DNA of 64,000 bases, taken from contig NC_013858.1 in NCBI RefSeq assembly GCF_000010725.1, forward strand, positions 496,001-560,000, written 5' to 3'. The notes under the pieces were generated by a model, which did no database searches, was not told the origin of the DNA, and saw only the letters and a program-made list of their open reading frames with translations. The position numbers and the translations under genes are program-made. Origin of the DNA: Azospirillum sp. B510. Its GTDB lineage: Bacteria; Pseudomonadota; Alphaproteobacteria; Azospirillales; Azospirillaceae. The stretch's first letter is position 1. Each line of letters starts with the position of its first letter. Of the stretch, positions 18,925 to 27,650 are shown in pieces.

Positions 18925-19578
18925 TCATTTGGCCCGTTCGCACAGCGTCGAACGCCGCCCGGCCGGAGATGGTGCCCGCCACAGCGACGCCCACCAGCGA
19001 TCCAGCGCGGCGCGGTCGCAGGGCAGCTTGACGGTCAGCCCGTCGGCGAGGTCGAGCCAGTGCGGGAACAGCGCGTCCGGCACCGCGATCACCGCCGGCA
19101 CGTCGCGCAGCATGGCGAGTTGCAGAACGTCGAGCAGGCCGAAGCCGTTCAACTCCTGCCAGCCGAACCGGTTCAGCACGACGATGTCGGGCCGCAACTC
19201 CACCAGGGCGGCCAGCCGCCGGCCGATGCCGGCCAGGGTCTCGACGCCCGGAGTCCCAAAGCCGGGAGTCTCGCCCTCCCTTCCCTCCGGTGCGGGCTCG
19301 CCGCCCCGGCCGGGAAGCAGACGGAAGCCGGGCGCCGCCATCCCGGTCACCGACGCGTCGGGGCGGACCTGCACCACCCCCACCGCGTCGAAGCCCTGGG
19401 CTTGCAGGTCGAGCAGGAAGGCGGACAGCAGACTGTCCGGGTCGTCGCCACCGCCATAGACCAGGGCGGCGACGTCGGAGCGGTCGTCGAACAGCGGCCG
19501 GATCGCCGCCATGCCGGCCTGTGGCGGCGAGTGCGGCGAGGCATGGAGACGGAATGGGAGGCGGAACGGCAGGGACAT
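18925..19578 (-). CDS. DUF2478-like protein, molybdenum-locus associated
   Basis: 217 residues from ATG 19578, which lies 2 bp after the stop of the molybdate-binding-like gene, so the two are co-transcribed and probably translationally coupled. The sequence shows an alpha/beta fold with a VAALVYGGGDD start strand, PDIVVLNRFGWQE in the middle and VPAVIAVPDALFPHWLDL later. This resembles the DUF2478 family, often found near molybdate transport genes and thought to be nucleotide-binding-like; I assign it by recollection of these motifs and not by search. Residues ~75-100 are a Gly/Pro/Glu-rich insert. Its function is unknown; a role in molybdenum handling is inferred from context. Confidence 0.6.
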   Translation of the reverse strand: MSLPFRLPFRLHASPHSPPQAGMAAIRPLFDDRSDVAALVYGGGDDPDSLLSAFLLDLQAQGFDAVGVVQVRPDASVTGMAAPGFRLLPGRGGEPAPEGREGETPGFGTPGVETLAGIGRRLAALVELRPDIVVLNRFGWQELNGFGLLDVLQLAMLRDVPAVIAVPDALFPHWLDLADGLTVKLPCDRAALDRWWASLWRAPSPAGRRSTLCERAK

Positions 19579-19580
19579 GA

Positions 19581-20420
19581 TCAACGCTCCCCACTGGATG
19601 CGGACGGCAAACCGACCGGATCGAAGCCGAAGCGCGCCAGCGTCGCCTGCCCCTCCGGCGACAGGATCGCCAGCATCAGGCCGACGGCGGCCGGCTTTTG
19701 CAGGCTGGTGATCGCCAGACCATATTCCGGACCGGTGGCGTAGGGCGGCGGAACCGGCACCACCTGCAAATCCGGCGTGGCCCGCCGCCGCTGCTCGGCC
19801 CCGCTGCAATAGGCGATCATGACGGTGATGTCGCCGCGCGCGAAGGCCGAGGCGATCGGGTCGGGGTCGGCGGGATCGGCGGCGGTGCTGTTGCCGACGA
19901 TCTTCTTCGCCTTGGCGTCGAGGATGGCGAAGGCGCCGGGATGCCGCCGCTCGATCCGCTGGAACATCTCCCAGGTATAGTCGCCGCCGGGGTCGGCCTT
20001 GGGCGTCGAGGTGCCGATCCGCACCGCCGGGTCGAGCAGCCGCTCGGCGAAGACCGCCGGCTCCAGCCGGGCGTCGGGCTTGGCGTAGGCGCACAGCCGG
20101 TTGCGGGTGAACATGACCACGGCGGCGGCCCGCCCGTCCTTCCGCAGCGTCAGCGCATGGCCCATGTCGGCCGAGGTGAAGAGATCGACCGCCTCCCCCG
20201 CCTCGATCCGGTCGCGCATCAGGCCGGATGGCCCGAAGGCGGTGCGCACGCTGGTGCCGGTCGCCTTGCCGTAGTCGGCGGCGATGGCGGTCATCGCGTC
20301 GCGCAGGCTGCCCGCCCCATAGAGGACGAGCTCCTCCGCCCAGGCGGCGGAGGCATGGAGGCTGGCCAGAAGGGTGGCGGACAACAACGTCAGGGCGGCG
20401 ATGCGGCGGAACGGCGTCAT
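19581..20420 (-). CDS. ModA-like periplasmic substrate-binding protein (molybdate/tungstate family)
   Basis: 279 residues. Start ATG 20420 was chosen because it opens a clean signal peptide (MTPFRRIAALTLLSATLLAS, cleavage after the ASAAWA region); the frame upstream is Arg-rich and has no family character. The mature part begins ELVLYGAGSLRDAMTAIAADY and has FGPSGLMRDRIEAGEAVDLFTSAD, the pattern of ModA-type oxyanion-binding proteins. It would bind molybdate or tungstate in the periplasm for an ABC importer, but no modB or modC lies nearby. A ModE-like palindrome sits 65 bp upstream and a DUF2478-like gene follows at once. Sulfate or another oxyanion is a less likely ligand. Confidence 0.75.
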   Translation of the reverse strand: MTPFRRIAALTLLSATLLASLHASAAWAEELVLYGAGSLRDAMTAIAADYGKATGTSVRTAFGPSGLMRDRIEAGEAVDLFTSADMGHALTLRKDGRAAAVVMFTRNRLCAYAKPDARLEPAVFAERLLDPAVRIGTSTPKADPGGDYTWEMFQRIERRHPGAFAILDAKAKKIVGNSTAADPADPDPIASAFARGDITVMIAYCSGAEQRRRATPDLQVVPVPPPYATGPEYGLAITSLQKPAAVGLMLAILSPEGQATLARFGFDPVGLPSASSGER

Positions 20421-20485
20421 GGGGCCAGGACCTCGGTCGGCAGGGGGGCGGTCACCGCGATGGAGCCGGCGGAATGACCGCTTCA

Positions 20486-20505
20486 CTATATTCAATGGAA
20501 TATAG
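20486..20505 (-). promoter_or_regulatory. Mo-box-like perfect palindrome (putative ModE site)
   Basis: CTATATTC-AATG-GAATATAG, 8-bp perfect arms with a 4-base spacer, extended by a CG pair on one side (reads CGCTATATTC on the minus strand). This matches the TATAT...ATATA half-site style of ModE operators in proteobacteria. It lies 65 bp upstream of the ModA-like start, in a promoter position, and would be expected to repress the gene when molybdate is plentiful. ModE itself is not in the window. Confidence 0.6.
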
Positions 20506-20672
20506 CGTATCAGGCGTGGCGTGGCTCGGGCAATCCTCCTGTCGCGCGGCATTGGCTCGCAGGGTACCTCCAAAGAGCCTATCCGCGGCTCTTGAGATGC
20601 GCCCGCCATCACCGTATCGTTGGTGTGTCGTAGATAGACTGCGGCGTTCCTTCAGCAAGGAGCTTGCTGAGC

Positions 20673-21830
20673 ATGACTTCCGCCACCGTCACCGGACGCG
20701 AGTCCGGCCCTCTGTCCTTGCCGAAGAAGACCACGGCCCCCGGCGCCCAGGGCGTCCCGGCCCCAGGCGCCCCAGTCGCCCCGACTTATGATTTCATGGT
20801 CTTCGTCGGCCGCTTCCGCCCCTTTCATCTCGGCCATCTCGCCGTCCTGCGGCAAGCCCTGTCGCTGGGGCGGCATGTCATCCTGCTGGTCGGATCGTCG
20901 CGTCAGGCGCGCAGCCACCGCAACCCCTTCCGCTTCGAAGAGGTGCGCTCCTGCATCCTGGACGCCCTGCCGCCGGAAGAGCGCGAGCGCGTCACCGTGC
21001 TTCCCCTCATCGACCGCTACAACGACCTGGAATGGATCCGCGACGTCCAGGCGGCGGTGCAGGGCGTCGTCGTCCAACACCAGCGGCCGCCCGACGGCTC
21101 GGCCCCGGTGATCGGCCTGATCGGCCACGCCAAGGACCACAGCAGCCGGTATCTGCGCATGTTCCCGCAATGGGGCGGCGTGGAAGCCGGGAATGTCCGG
21201 GGAATTTCCGCCACCCCCATCCGCGACGCCTATTTCGCCGATGCGGCGGCGGCGTTGGAGACTTGGAAGGAGGCGCTGCCCGCGACCGTCGCCGACTTCA
21301 TGGCGCGGTTCGCGCAAACCCAGGACTACAGGCGGCTGGCCGAGGAAAGCGCCTACATCGCCAAATACAGGGCCGGCTGGGCCGGCGCGCCCTACCCCCC
21401 GACCTTTCTCACCGCCGATGCGGTGGTCGTGCTGTCCGGCCATGTCCTGCTGGTCGAGCGCCGGGGCCTGCCCGGTCGCGGCCTGCTGGCCCTGCCCGGC
21501 GGCTTCGTCGGCCAGCATGAACGGATCAAGGACGCCATGATCCGGGAGTTGCGGGAGGAGACGAAGCTCAAGGTTCCCGTCGGTTTCCTGGAGGGCGGCA
21601 TCCGCGCCAGCCAGATCTTCGACCATCCCTACCGCTCGTCGCGCGGCCGCACGGTGACCCAGGCGTTCCTCATCCAGCTCAAGGCCACCGACGAGGGCTT
21701 CCCCAAGGTGCGCGGCGGCGACGACGCCAAATCGGCCCGCTGGATGCCGATCGCGGAAATCGATCCCGAACAGATGTTCGAGGATCACTTCCACATCATC
21801 CAGACCCTGATCGCCCAGTCCAACGATTGA
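20673..21830 (+). CDS. nadM: bifunctional NMN adenylyltransferase / Nudix hydrolase
   Basis: 385 residues. Start ATG 20673 has AAGGAG 10 bp upstream; an in-frame TTG at 20664 would sit on top of that site. The N-terminal half is a nucleotidyltransferase with GRFRPFHLGH (HLGH at 52-55) and GISATPIR (177-184), making NAD from NMN and ATP. The C-terminal half is a Nudix domain with box GGFVGQHERIKDAMIRELREE from residue 276, probably cleaving ADP-ribose. This is the same fusion as the cyanobacterial slr0787-type enzyme. Residues 1-38 are a Pro/Ala-rich tail. It is the first gene of an NAD salvage cluster with nadE, pncB and pncA on the same strand. Confidence 0.9.
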   Translation: MTSATVTGRESGPLSLPKKTTAPGAQGVPAPGAPVAPTYDFMVFVGRFRPFHLGHLAVLRQALSLGRHVILLVGSSRQARSHRNPFRFEEVRSCILDALPPEERERVTVLPLIDRYNDLEWIRDVQAAVQGVVVQHQRPPDGSAPVIGLIGHAKDHSSRYLRMFPQWGGVEAGNVRGISATPIRDAYFADAAAALETWKEALPATVADFMARFAQTQDYRRLAEESAYIAKYRAGWAGAPYPPTFLTADAVVVLSGHVLLVERRGLPGRGLLALPGGFVGQHERIKDAMIRELREETKLKVPVGFLEGGIRASQIFDHPYRSSRGRTVTQAFLIQLKATDEGFPKVRGGDDAKSARWMPIAEIDPEQMFEDHFHIIQTLIAQSND

Positions 21831-21952
21831 CCGCGCCGCCCGCCCACCGCCCGGTCCCGTTCACAGCGACGGCGTGGCGTCTCATCACATCGCCCCCCAA
21901 CACGACCAAGCCCGCCGGACAGACCGGCGGCATTCGGCAAAGGAGCTTTGCC

Positions 21953-23668
21953 ATGTCAACCACTCCATCCACCACCCTGCGCATCGTCTGCGTCCAGGCA
22001 AACCCCACGGTCGGCGCGCTCCGGGGCAATTTCGACATCGTCCGCCGCAAACGCGAACAGTATCGCGGCAAGGCCGACCTGCTGGTGTTCAGCGAGTGTT
22101 TCGGCACCGGCTATCCGCTTCAGGATCTGGTTCTGCGTCCCGGCTTCCGCCGCGACTTCCGCACGGCGCTCGACGCGCTGGCCGCCGGAATGCGCGGCGA
22201 CGGCGGGCCGGCGGTGCTGATCGGCGGGCCGCTCGACGGCGCCGCCCTGCCCTACAACGCCGCCTTTCTCATCGAGACCGACGGCTCGATGAGGATCCTG
22301 CTCAAGCACATCCTCCCCAACGACGAGGTCTATGACGAGAAGCGGGTCTTCGCCCCCGGCCCGATGCCCTCGCCGGTCGATTTCCGCGGCTTCCGCCTGG
22401 GCATCGCCATCTGCGAGGATTTCTGGCACGGCAAGGTCGCCCAGGCCCTGGCCGCCGAGGGCGCCGATGTGCTGATCGTGCCCAACGGCTCGCATTTCCG
22501 GAGCGGAAAGCAGGCGGTCCGCCTCGCCATCGGCCGCCGCACGGTCAAGGCCACCGGCCTGCCGGTCCTCTACGTCAATCAGATCGGCGGGCAGGACAGC
22601 CTGGTGTTCGACGGCGGCAGCTATGTGATGGACCGCGCCGGGCTGGTGATCGCCCAGGCCGGCTTCCAGGAGTGCGACCTCGACATCACGCTGGAACGCG
22701 GCGAGGGTGGAGGAGTGGACCCGCGGCGCGGCGACGTGCTCGGCATGCCGCCGAACAGCTACCCCGACGAGCCGGAGGCGATGTACCGGGCGCTGGTTCT
22801 GGGCCTGCGCGATTACGTGGACAAGAACGGCTTTCCCGGCGTGGTGCTCGGCATGTCGGGCGGCATCGACAGCGCCTTGTCCGCCGCCGTCGCGGTGGAC
22901 GCGCTGGGTGCCGACCGCGTGCTGCCGGTGCGCATGCCGTCGCCCCACACCTCGGCGGCGAGCATGGAGGACGCCGAACGGGCCGCCGCCCTGCTCGGCA
23001 CCCGCCTGCTGACCGTACCGATCGCGCCGGCGATGGAGGCGTTCGACCGCATGCTCGCCCCGGTCTTCGCTGACTTGCCGCCGGCGGCGCCGGACGACAC
23101 CAGCTTCGAGAACATCCAGGCGAGGGCGCGCGGCATGACGCTGATGGCGCTGTCGAACCGGCTCGGGCTGATGGTGCTGAGCACCGGCAACAAGAGCGAG
23201 ATGAGCGTCGGCTACGCCACCCTCTACGGCGACATGTGCGGCGGCTATTCGGTGCTGAAGGACGTCTACAAGACGGTGGTCTTCGCCCTGGCGCGCTGGC
23301 GCAACACGCATGTGCCCGCCGGCCTGCTCGGCCCGCATGGCGCGGTCATGCCCGACCGCATCATCACCAAGCCGCCGAGCGCCGAACTGCGGGCGGGCCA
23401 GACCGACGAGCAGGCGCTCGGCGCCTACGAACATCTCGACGCGGTGCTGGCGACCATGGTCGAGGGGCTGAACGGCGCCGACCGCGCCGCCGAACTGGCG
23501 GGCGCCGCCGTCGGCCAGCCGATCCCCACCGCCTATGCCGAGCGCATCGGCCGGATGACGGCGCGGGCGCAATACAAGCGCGACCAGAGCCCGCCGGGCG
23601 TGGTCGTCACCGAACGGACCTACGGGCCGGGCTGGCGCCTGCCGGTCACCAACCATTACGGGCTGTGA
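21953..23668 (+). CDS. nadE: glutamine-dependent NAD+ synthetase
   Basis: 571 residues, converting nicotinate adenine dinucleotide plus glutamine and ATP to NAD+ (EC 6.3.5.1). Start ATG 21953 follows AAGGAG by 9 bp. The N-terminal nitrilase-type glutaminase domain has the Glu-Lys-Cys triad (E48 in FSECFGTGYP, K118 in LLKHILPN, C154 in IAICEDFW). The C-terminal synthetase has the P-loop SGGIDS at 302-307 and STGNKSEMSVGY further on. It lies 122 bp after nadM and 30 bp before pncB, so it is part of the same salvage cluster. Confidence 0.95.
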   Translation: MSTTPSTTLRIVCVQANPTVGALRGNFDIVRRKREQYRGKADLLVFSECFGTGYPLQDLVLRPGFRRDFRTALDALAAGMRGDGGPAVLIGGPLDGAALPYNAAFLIETDGSMRILLKHILPNDEVYDEKRVFAPGPMPSPVDFRGFRLGIAICEDFWHGKVAQALAAEGADVLIVPNGSHFRSGKQAVRLAIGRRTVKATGLPVLYVNQIGGQDSLVFDGGSYVMDRAGLVIAQAGFQECDLDITLERGEGGGVDPRRGDVLGMPPNSYPDEPEAMYRALVLGLRDYVDKNGFPGVVLGMSGGIDSALSAAVAVDALGADRVLPVRMPSPHTSAASMEDAERAAALLGTRLLTVPIAPAMEAFDRMLAPVFADLPPAAPDDTSFENIQARARGMTLMALSNRLGLMVLSTGNKSEMSVGYATLYGDMCGGYSVLKDVYKTVVFALARWRNTHVPAGLLGPHGAVMPDRIITKPPSAELRAGQTDEQALGAYEHLDAVLATMVEGLNGADRAAELAGAAVGQPIPTAYAERIGRMTARAQYKRDQSPPGVVVTERTYGPGWRLPVTNHYGL

Positions 23669-23698
23669 CCCGGTCAGCGAGAACAGGAGGTTCCAGCC

Positions 23699-25015
23699 AT
23701 GCTCGTCAATTTCAGCAGCCGCGCCCACAACCACAATTTCGCCACCGACTTCATCGTCCGCTCGCTGCTCGACACCGACTGGTACAAGCTGGCGATGCTG
23801 CAATTCATCTGGCGGCATTTCCGCGACGTGAAGGTCCGCTTCAGCCTGATCAACCGCAGCCGCTCGGTGAAGCTGGCCCGGATCATCGACGAGGCCGAAC
23901 TGCGCCGCCAGCTCGACAATGTCCGTTCGCTGCGGCTGAAACGCTCGGAGGCGGTCTGGCTCCAGGGCAACACCTTCTACGGCCAGCGCGGGATCTTCCG
24001 GCCGGAGTTCGTCGCCTGGCTCGCCGACGATTTCGCCCTGCCCGACTACCGGCTGTCGGAGCAGGACGGCCAGTGGCGCCTGGATTTCGAGGGGTCGTGG
24101 GCGATGACGACGATGTGGGAGATCTACGCCCTCAGCGTCATCAACGAGCTGAAGACGCGGGCCGCTCTGGCCGCCATGACGGAGACCGAACTCGACATCC
24201 TCTATGCCCGCGCCAAGGTCCGGCTGTGGGACAAGATCGAAAAGCTGCGCCCGCTGGCCGATCTCAGCCTCTCGGATTTCGGCACGCGGCGGCGGCACAG
24301 CTTCCTCTGGCAGGAATATGTCGTGGAGACGATGGCGGCCGAACTCGGCCCGCGCTTCATCGGCACCTCCAACACCCATCTCGCCATGAAGCATGATCTG
24401 GAAGCCATCGGCACCAACGCGCACGAGCTGCCGACGACGGTCGCGGCGCTGGCGCGGACCGACGACGACCTGCGGGCCGCGCAATATGACGTGCTTCGGC
24501 TGTGGCAGGAGACCTATGGCGGCGCGATGCTGGTGTTCCTGCCGGATACCTTCGGCTCGACCCAGTTCCTGAAGGACGCGCAGGGCTGGGTGGCGGACTG
24601 GACCGGCATGCGGGTGGACAGCAAGGACCCGGTGGCGGCGGGCGAGGAATATATCGGCTGGCTGGAACGCCACGGCCGCGACCCCCGTGAAAAGCGCGTG
24701 CTGTTCAGCGACGGGTTGGACGTCGAGGACATCCTGCGGCTCCACCGCAACTTCGCCGGCCGTATCCGCGACGGCTATGGCTGGGGCACCCTGCTGACCT
24801 CCGATTTCCGCGGCTGCCACCCGCGCAGCGGCCAGGGGCTCGATCCGCTGAGCCTGGTCTGCAAGGTGACGGCGGTCGAGGTCGACGGCGCCTGGAAGGG
24901 GGCGGTCAAGCTCAGCGACAATTACGAGAAGGCGACCGGCCCGGCCTCCGAAATCGCCCGCTACCGCGCCATCTTCGGCACCGAGGGCGTCGCCAACGTC
25001 CCGGTGCTGGTCTGA
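23699..25015 (+). CDS. pncB: nicotinate phosphoribosyltransferase
   Basis: 438 residues, forming nicotinate mononucleotide from nicotinate and PRPP (EC 6.3.4.21). It has the family start LLDTDWYKLAMLQFIWRHF, FRPEFVAWL, the FGTRRRHSF motif with catalytic-site Arg/His residues, FIGTSNTHLAMKHDLEAIGTNAHE, and SDGLDVEDILRLH near the phosphate-binding region. The AGGAGG ribosome binding site lies 8 bp before ATG 23699. It is 30 bp from nadE and 17 bp from the nicotinamidase, so the three are almost certainly one operon. Confidence 0.95.
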   Translation: MLVNFSSRAHNHNFATDFIVRSLLDTDWYKLAMLQFIWRHFRDVKVRFSLINRSRSVKLARIIDEAELRRQLDNVRSLRLKRSEAVWLQGNTFYGQRGIFRPEFVAWLADDFALPDYRLSEQDGQWRLDFEGSWAMTTMWEIYALSVINELKTRAALAAMTETELDILYARAKVRLWDKIEKLRPLADLSLSDFGTRRRHSFLWQEYVVETMAAELGPRFIGTSNTHLAMKHDLEAIGTNAHELPTTVAALARTDDDLRAAQYDVLRLWQETYGGAMLVFLPDTFGSTQFLKDAQGWVADWTGMRVDSKDPVAAGEEYIGWLERHGRDPREKRVLFSDGLDVEDILRLHRNFAGRIRDGYGWGTLLTSDFRGCHPRSGQGLDPLSLVCKVTAVEVDGAWKGAVKLSDNYEKATGPASEIARYRAIFGTEGVANVPVLV

Positions 25016-25032
25016 CCCTGAGGAGACGCTTC

Positions 25033-25803
25033 ATGACCGATCCCCTTATCAGCAGCCCGGCCATCGCCCCGCCCATTCCCCCTGATGTCGCGCTGGAGAC
25101 CGTCGCCGCCGCCCTGCCGGTGCGCAGGACCAGCGTCGCGCTGGCCGGCAAGCGGGTCGGCAAGCTCGATGTCGATCCGGTGAACGGGTTCGCCGCCATC
25201 GGCGGCGGCAATCTGGCGCCGCCGGTCGCCAACGCCCAGGTCACGCGCATGATCGCCGAGATCGACCGCAGCGACCGGCTGTTCCTCTCGGCGGGATATC
25301 CCATCGCGGTGTTCCTCGACACCCATGAGCCGGGCAAGCCCGAACACCCCTACCCGCCCCATTGCGAGGCCGGCACCGGCGAGGAGGAGCTGGTCGCGGA
25401 GCTGTCCTGGCTGGACGGCGCCCCCGGCGTCACGCTGATGCGCAAGGACTGCATCAACGGCGTGGTCGGCACCACCGACCTCGCCACCGGCCGCAACCGG
25501 CTGTTCGACTGGATCGCCGCCAATGGCATCGAGACGCTGGTGGTGGACGGCATCTGCACCGACATTTGCGTCCTCCAGGCGGTGCAGGCCCTGCTGTCGG
25601 CGCGCAACCACGGCATGACCGGCCCGCTGCGCGAGATCGTGGTGCATGAGCCCGGCTGCGCCACCTACGACCTGCCGCTCGCCACCGCCCGCAACCTCGG
25701 CCTGCCGGACACCGCGGCCCATCCGCAGATGGTGGCCCACCATATCGGGCTGTACCTGATGCAGGCGAGCGGCGCCGTCATCGCCGACGCGCTTGTCCTT
25801 TAG
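25033..25803 (+). CDS. pncA: nicotinamidase (isochorismatase fold)
   Basis: 256 residues. An isochorismatase-fold hydrolase with the Asp-Lys-Cys triad visible: DVDPVNGF, RKDCINGVVG and GICTDICV. The metal-site/substrate stretch FLDTHEPGKPEHPYPPHC is that of nicotinamidases. It would convert nicotinamide to nicotinate and feed PncB. It has an AGGAGA site before ATG 25033 and lies 17 bp after pncB, closing the salvage route. The protein is somewhat longer than the ~200 residues of typical PncA because of an N-terminal extension (residues 1-45) of unknown role. It converges with the next gene. Confidence 0.85.
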   Translation: MTDPLISSPAIAPPIPPDVALETVAAALPVRRTSVALAGKRVGKLDVDPVNGFAAIGGGNLAPPVANAQVTRMIAEIDRSDRLFLSAGYPIAVFLDTHEPGKPEHPYPPHCEAGTGEEELVAELSWLDGAPGVTLMRKDCINGVVGTTDLATGRNRLFDWIAANGIETLVVDGICTDICVLQAVQALLSARNHGMTGPLREIVVHEPGCATYDLPLATARNLGLPDTAAHPQMVAHHIGLYLMQASGAVIADALVL

Positions 25804-25823
25804 ACCCGGTGCCCCCCGCGCCG

Positions 25824-27032
25824 TCAGCCCACCGCGATCAGATGCGGGACGAAACGGCTGGTGTCGCCGGTGATCAGCGCGCGGTCCTCGCGGATGCCGA
25901 GGCCGCAGGCCTTGCCGCCGGCCATCCAGACGCCGAAGACGGCATGGTTGCCGTCGGCCTCCGCCAGCGGCGTGAAGGCTTGGTACACCCAGCCGTCATC
26001 GACATAGGGGCCCTCGGTCTGGGCGATCGGCGGGCCGACCGGGAAACCGGCGGCGTCGAGGGTGGCGATGCTGACGTTGCGGCCCTCGCGGCCGAGCAGC
26101 GGCTTCGCCACCACCCTGCCGCCGGCGGCGAAGCCGTTGCGGTCGAGCGCCGTCGGCAACAGGTTCGGATGGCCGGGGTTCAGCGCCCACAGCAGGGCGA
26201 ACAGCCCCTTCGACGCCATCACCATCTTCCAGGCCGGCTCGATCATCCGGATCCGCCCTTCGGCGGCGGCGGCCACCAGCTCGCGGCCGGTCGTCTCCCG
26301 GATCATCCAGTCCCAGGGATACAGCTTCATCAGATGCCGGATCGGCAAACCGGCATCGTCCAGGAAACGCCCGGAGGCGTCGTCGTAGCGGATCGCCTGG
26401 ATCGGCAGCGCCTTGGTGGTCATGCCGGCGCGCAAGGCCAGGGTCTGGAGATAGGCGATGGTCGCCTCATCCTCCGGATGCGGCATCAGGCAGGCGAAAT
26501 GCACCGCCTCCGCCTGCGACGCCAGGGCGGGAAAGGCCCGCATCCGCGCCTGCCAGCGTTCGACCAGGGCCTCCTCCAGGCTGTTGAACTGGTCGGCGTC
26601 GGGATTGGTATCCTGAAGCCAGCACCATTGGGCGACGGCGGTCTCATAGAGCGAGGTCGGGGTCTCGGCGTTCAGCTCCAGCGCCTTCGGCGGCCCGCCC
26701 ATACCGTCCCAGGCGAAGTCGAAGCGGGCGTAAAGGGCCATGTCCCGCCCCTCACGTTCCGCCCAGCTCGCCTCGATGGCCGGGGCCGCCCAGCGCGGAA
26801 GGCCGACCGCCTCGTACAATCCCCGCGTCACGACATGGCCGACCGCCTCCTCGCACAGGCGATAGACCTCCTCGGCCGCCGCCTCCAGCGTCTCGACCTC
26901 GGCGAGCGGGAAGCGCCAATGGGCGCTTTCGTCCCAATAGGCGGTGCCGTCGAGCTCGGTATGGAAGGGGAAACCGATCTCCTCGAGCCTGGCCTGCCAG
27001 TGCGGGCGGGGGGCCGTCCGGATGCGCTCCAT
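25824..27032 (-). CDS. glutathionylspermidine synthase family protein (YjfC/YgiC-like ATP-grasp)
   Basis: 402 residues from ATG 27032 (the frame upstream is low-complexity). Only the C-terminal, ATP-grasp synthetase half of the glutathionylspermidine synthase family is present, as in E. coli YjfC and YgiC (~387 residues); there is no amidase half. Visible blocks include YWDESAHW, FDFAWDGMG, LELNAETPTSLYE, KLYPWDWMIRE, VMASKGLFALLW, VVAKPLLGREGRN and TEGPYVDDGWVYQAF. The substrate of the YjfC/YgiC type is not firmly known, so peptide-amine ligation is only an inference from the fold. It follows the DUF1190 gene by 4 bp in the same operon. Confidence 0.85.
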   Translation of the reverse strand: MERIRTAPRPHWQARLEEIGFPFHTELDGTAYWDESAHWRFPLAEVETLEAAAEEVYRLCEEAVGHVVTRGLYEAVGLPRWAAPAIEASWAEREGRDMALYARFDFAWDGMGGPPKALELNAETPTSLYETAVAQWCWLQDTNPDADQFNSLEEALVERWQARMRAFPALASQAEAVHFACLMPHPEDEATIAYLQTLALRAGMTTKALPIQAIRYDDASGRFLDDAGLPIRHLMKLYPWDWMIRETTGRELVAAAAEGRIRMIEPAWKMVMASKGLFALLWALNPGHPNLLPTALDRNGFAAGGRVVAKPLLGREGRNVSIATLDAAGFPVGPPIAQTEGPYVDDGWVYQAFTPLAEADGNHAVFGVWMAGGKACGLGIREDRALITGDTSRFVPHLIAVG

Positions 27033-27036
27033 GGCC

Positions 27037-27633
27037 TCAGCTCCCCGAGAAGCCGCGCGACGAGCCGGTCGAGCCGAAGCCGGCGCTGCGCCCGCTCGTG
27101 GTGACGGTGAAGGATTTCCCCGCATCGCCCGAGCCCGGCCGGTAATAGGAGCCGGAGCTGACGGCCACGCCGCCGCCACCCTGACGGGTCTCGTCGCGGC
27201 GCCGCGGCGGAAGCGGCGTCTCGGAGATCCGGCTGTTGCCGCTGCGGGCATAGCCCTGGCGGTCGAAATAGACCGGCTGGGCGTAACCGCCCGTCAGGCC
27301 GCGGCCGATCATGAAGCCGACCAGCGCCGGAACGAAGACGCTCCCCGTATCGCTTTCCCCGCCCTCATCCGCCGCCCCGTTCGCTGGAGTGCAGGCGCCG
27401 TCGCCCATCTCCGCTTCGCAGGCCTCCCGGCTGGCGAAACGGGGAGCGCCCGCCCAATGCGCTTCGCGCGCGTCGGCGAAGGCCTCGGCGCAGTCGCTCG
27501 CCGGCTTCTCGGCGGTGCAGGCTTCGACGGAGGGATAAACGGTCGCCTCCTCGGTACCGTCCTCGCCGCAGGCGAACAGGACCGGGCTGATGCCGCCCAT
27601 CAGCAGGGCCGCCACGGTGCGCGAGCGCTTCAT
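27037..27633 (-). CDS. DUF1190 family lipoprotein-like protein (YgiB/YjfM-like)
   Basis: 198 residues from ATG 27633. The N-terminus is a signal sequence ending in LFACG, a plausible lipobox with acylated Cys at ~23. The body has a Cys-containing VYPSVEACTAEKPASDCAEAFADAREAH repeat and a second copy FASREACEAEMGDGAC, then a glycine-serine-rich tail ending FGSTGSSRGFSGS. This is the DUF1190 pattern of E. coli YgiB and YjfM. Function is unknown. It lies between the DUF350 and ATP-grasp genes, as in the E. coli yjfL-yjfM-yjfC order. Confidence 0.8.
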   Translation of the reverse strand: MKRSRTVAALLMGGISPVLFACGEDGTEEATVYPSVEACTAEKPASDCAEAFADAREAHWAGAPRFASREACEAEMGDGACTPANGAADEGGESDTGSVFVPALVGFMIGRGLTGGYAQPVYFDRQGYARSGNSRISETPLPPRRRDETRQGGGGVAVSSGSYYRPGSGDAGKSFTVTTSGRSAGFGSTGSSRGFSGS

Positions 27634-27650
27634 CGGAATCCCTCTCCACA

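Noticed and set aside
21956..24820. 954-codon minus-strand frame over nadE and pncB
   Set aside because: Same artefact; the plus strand carries two proteins with full catalytic motifs.
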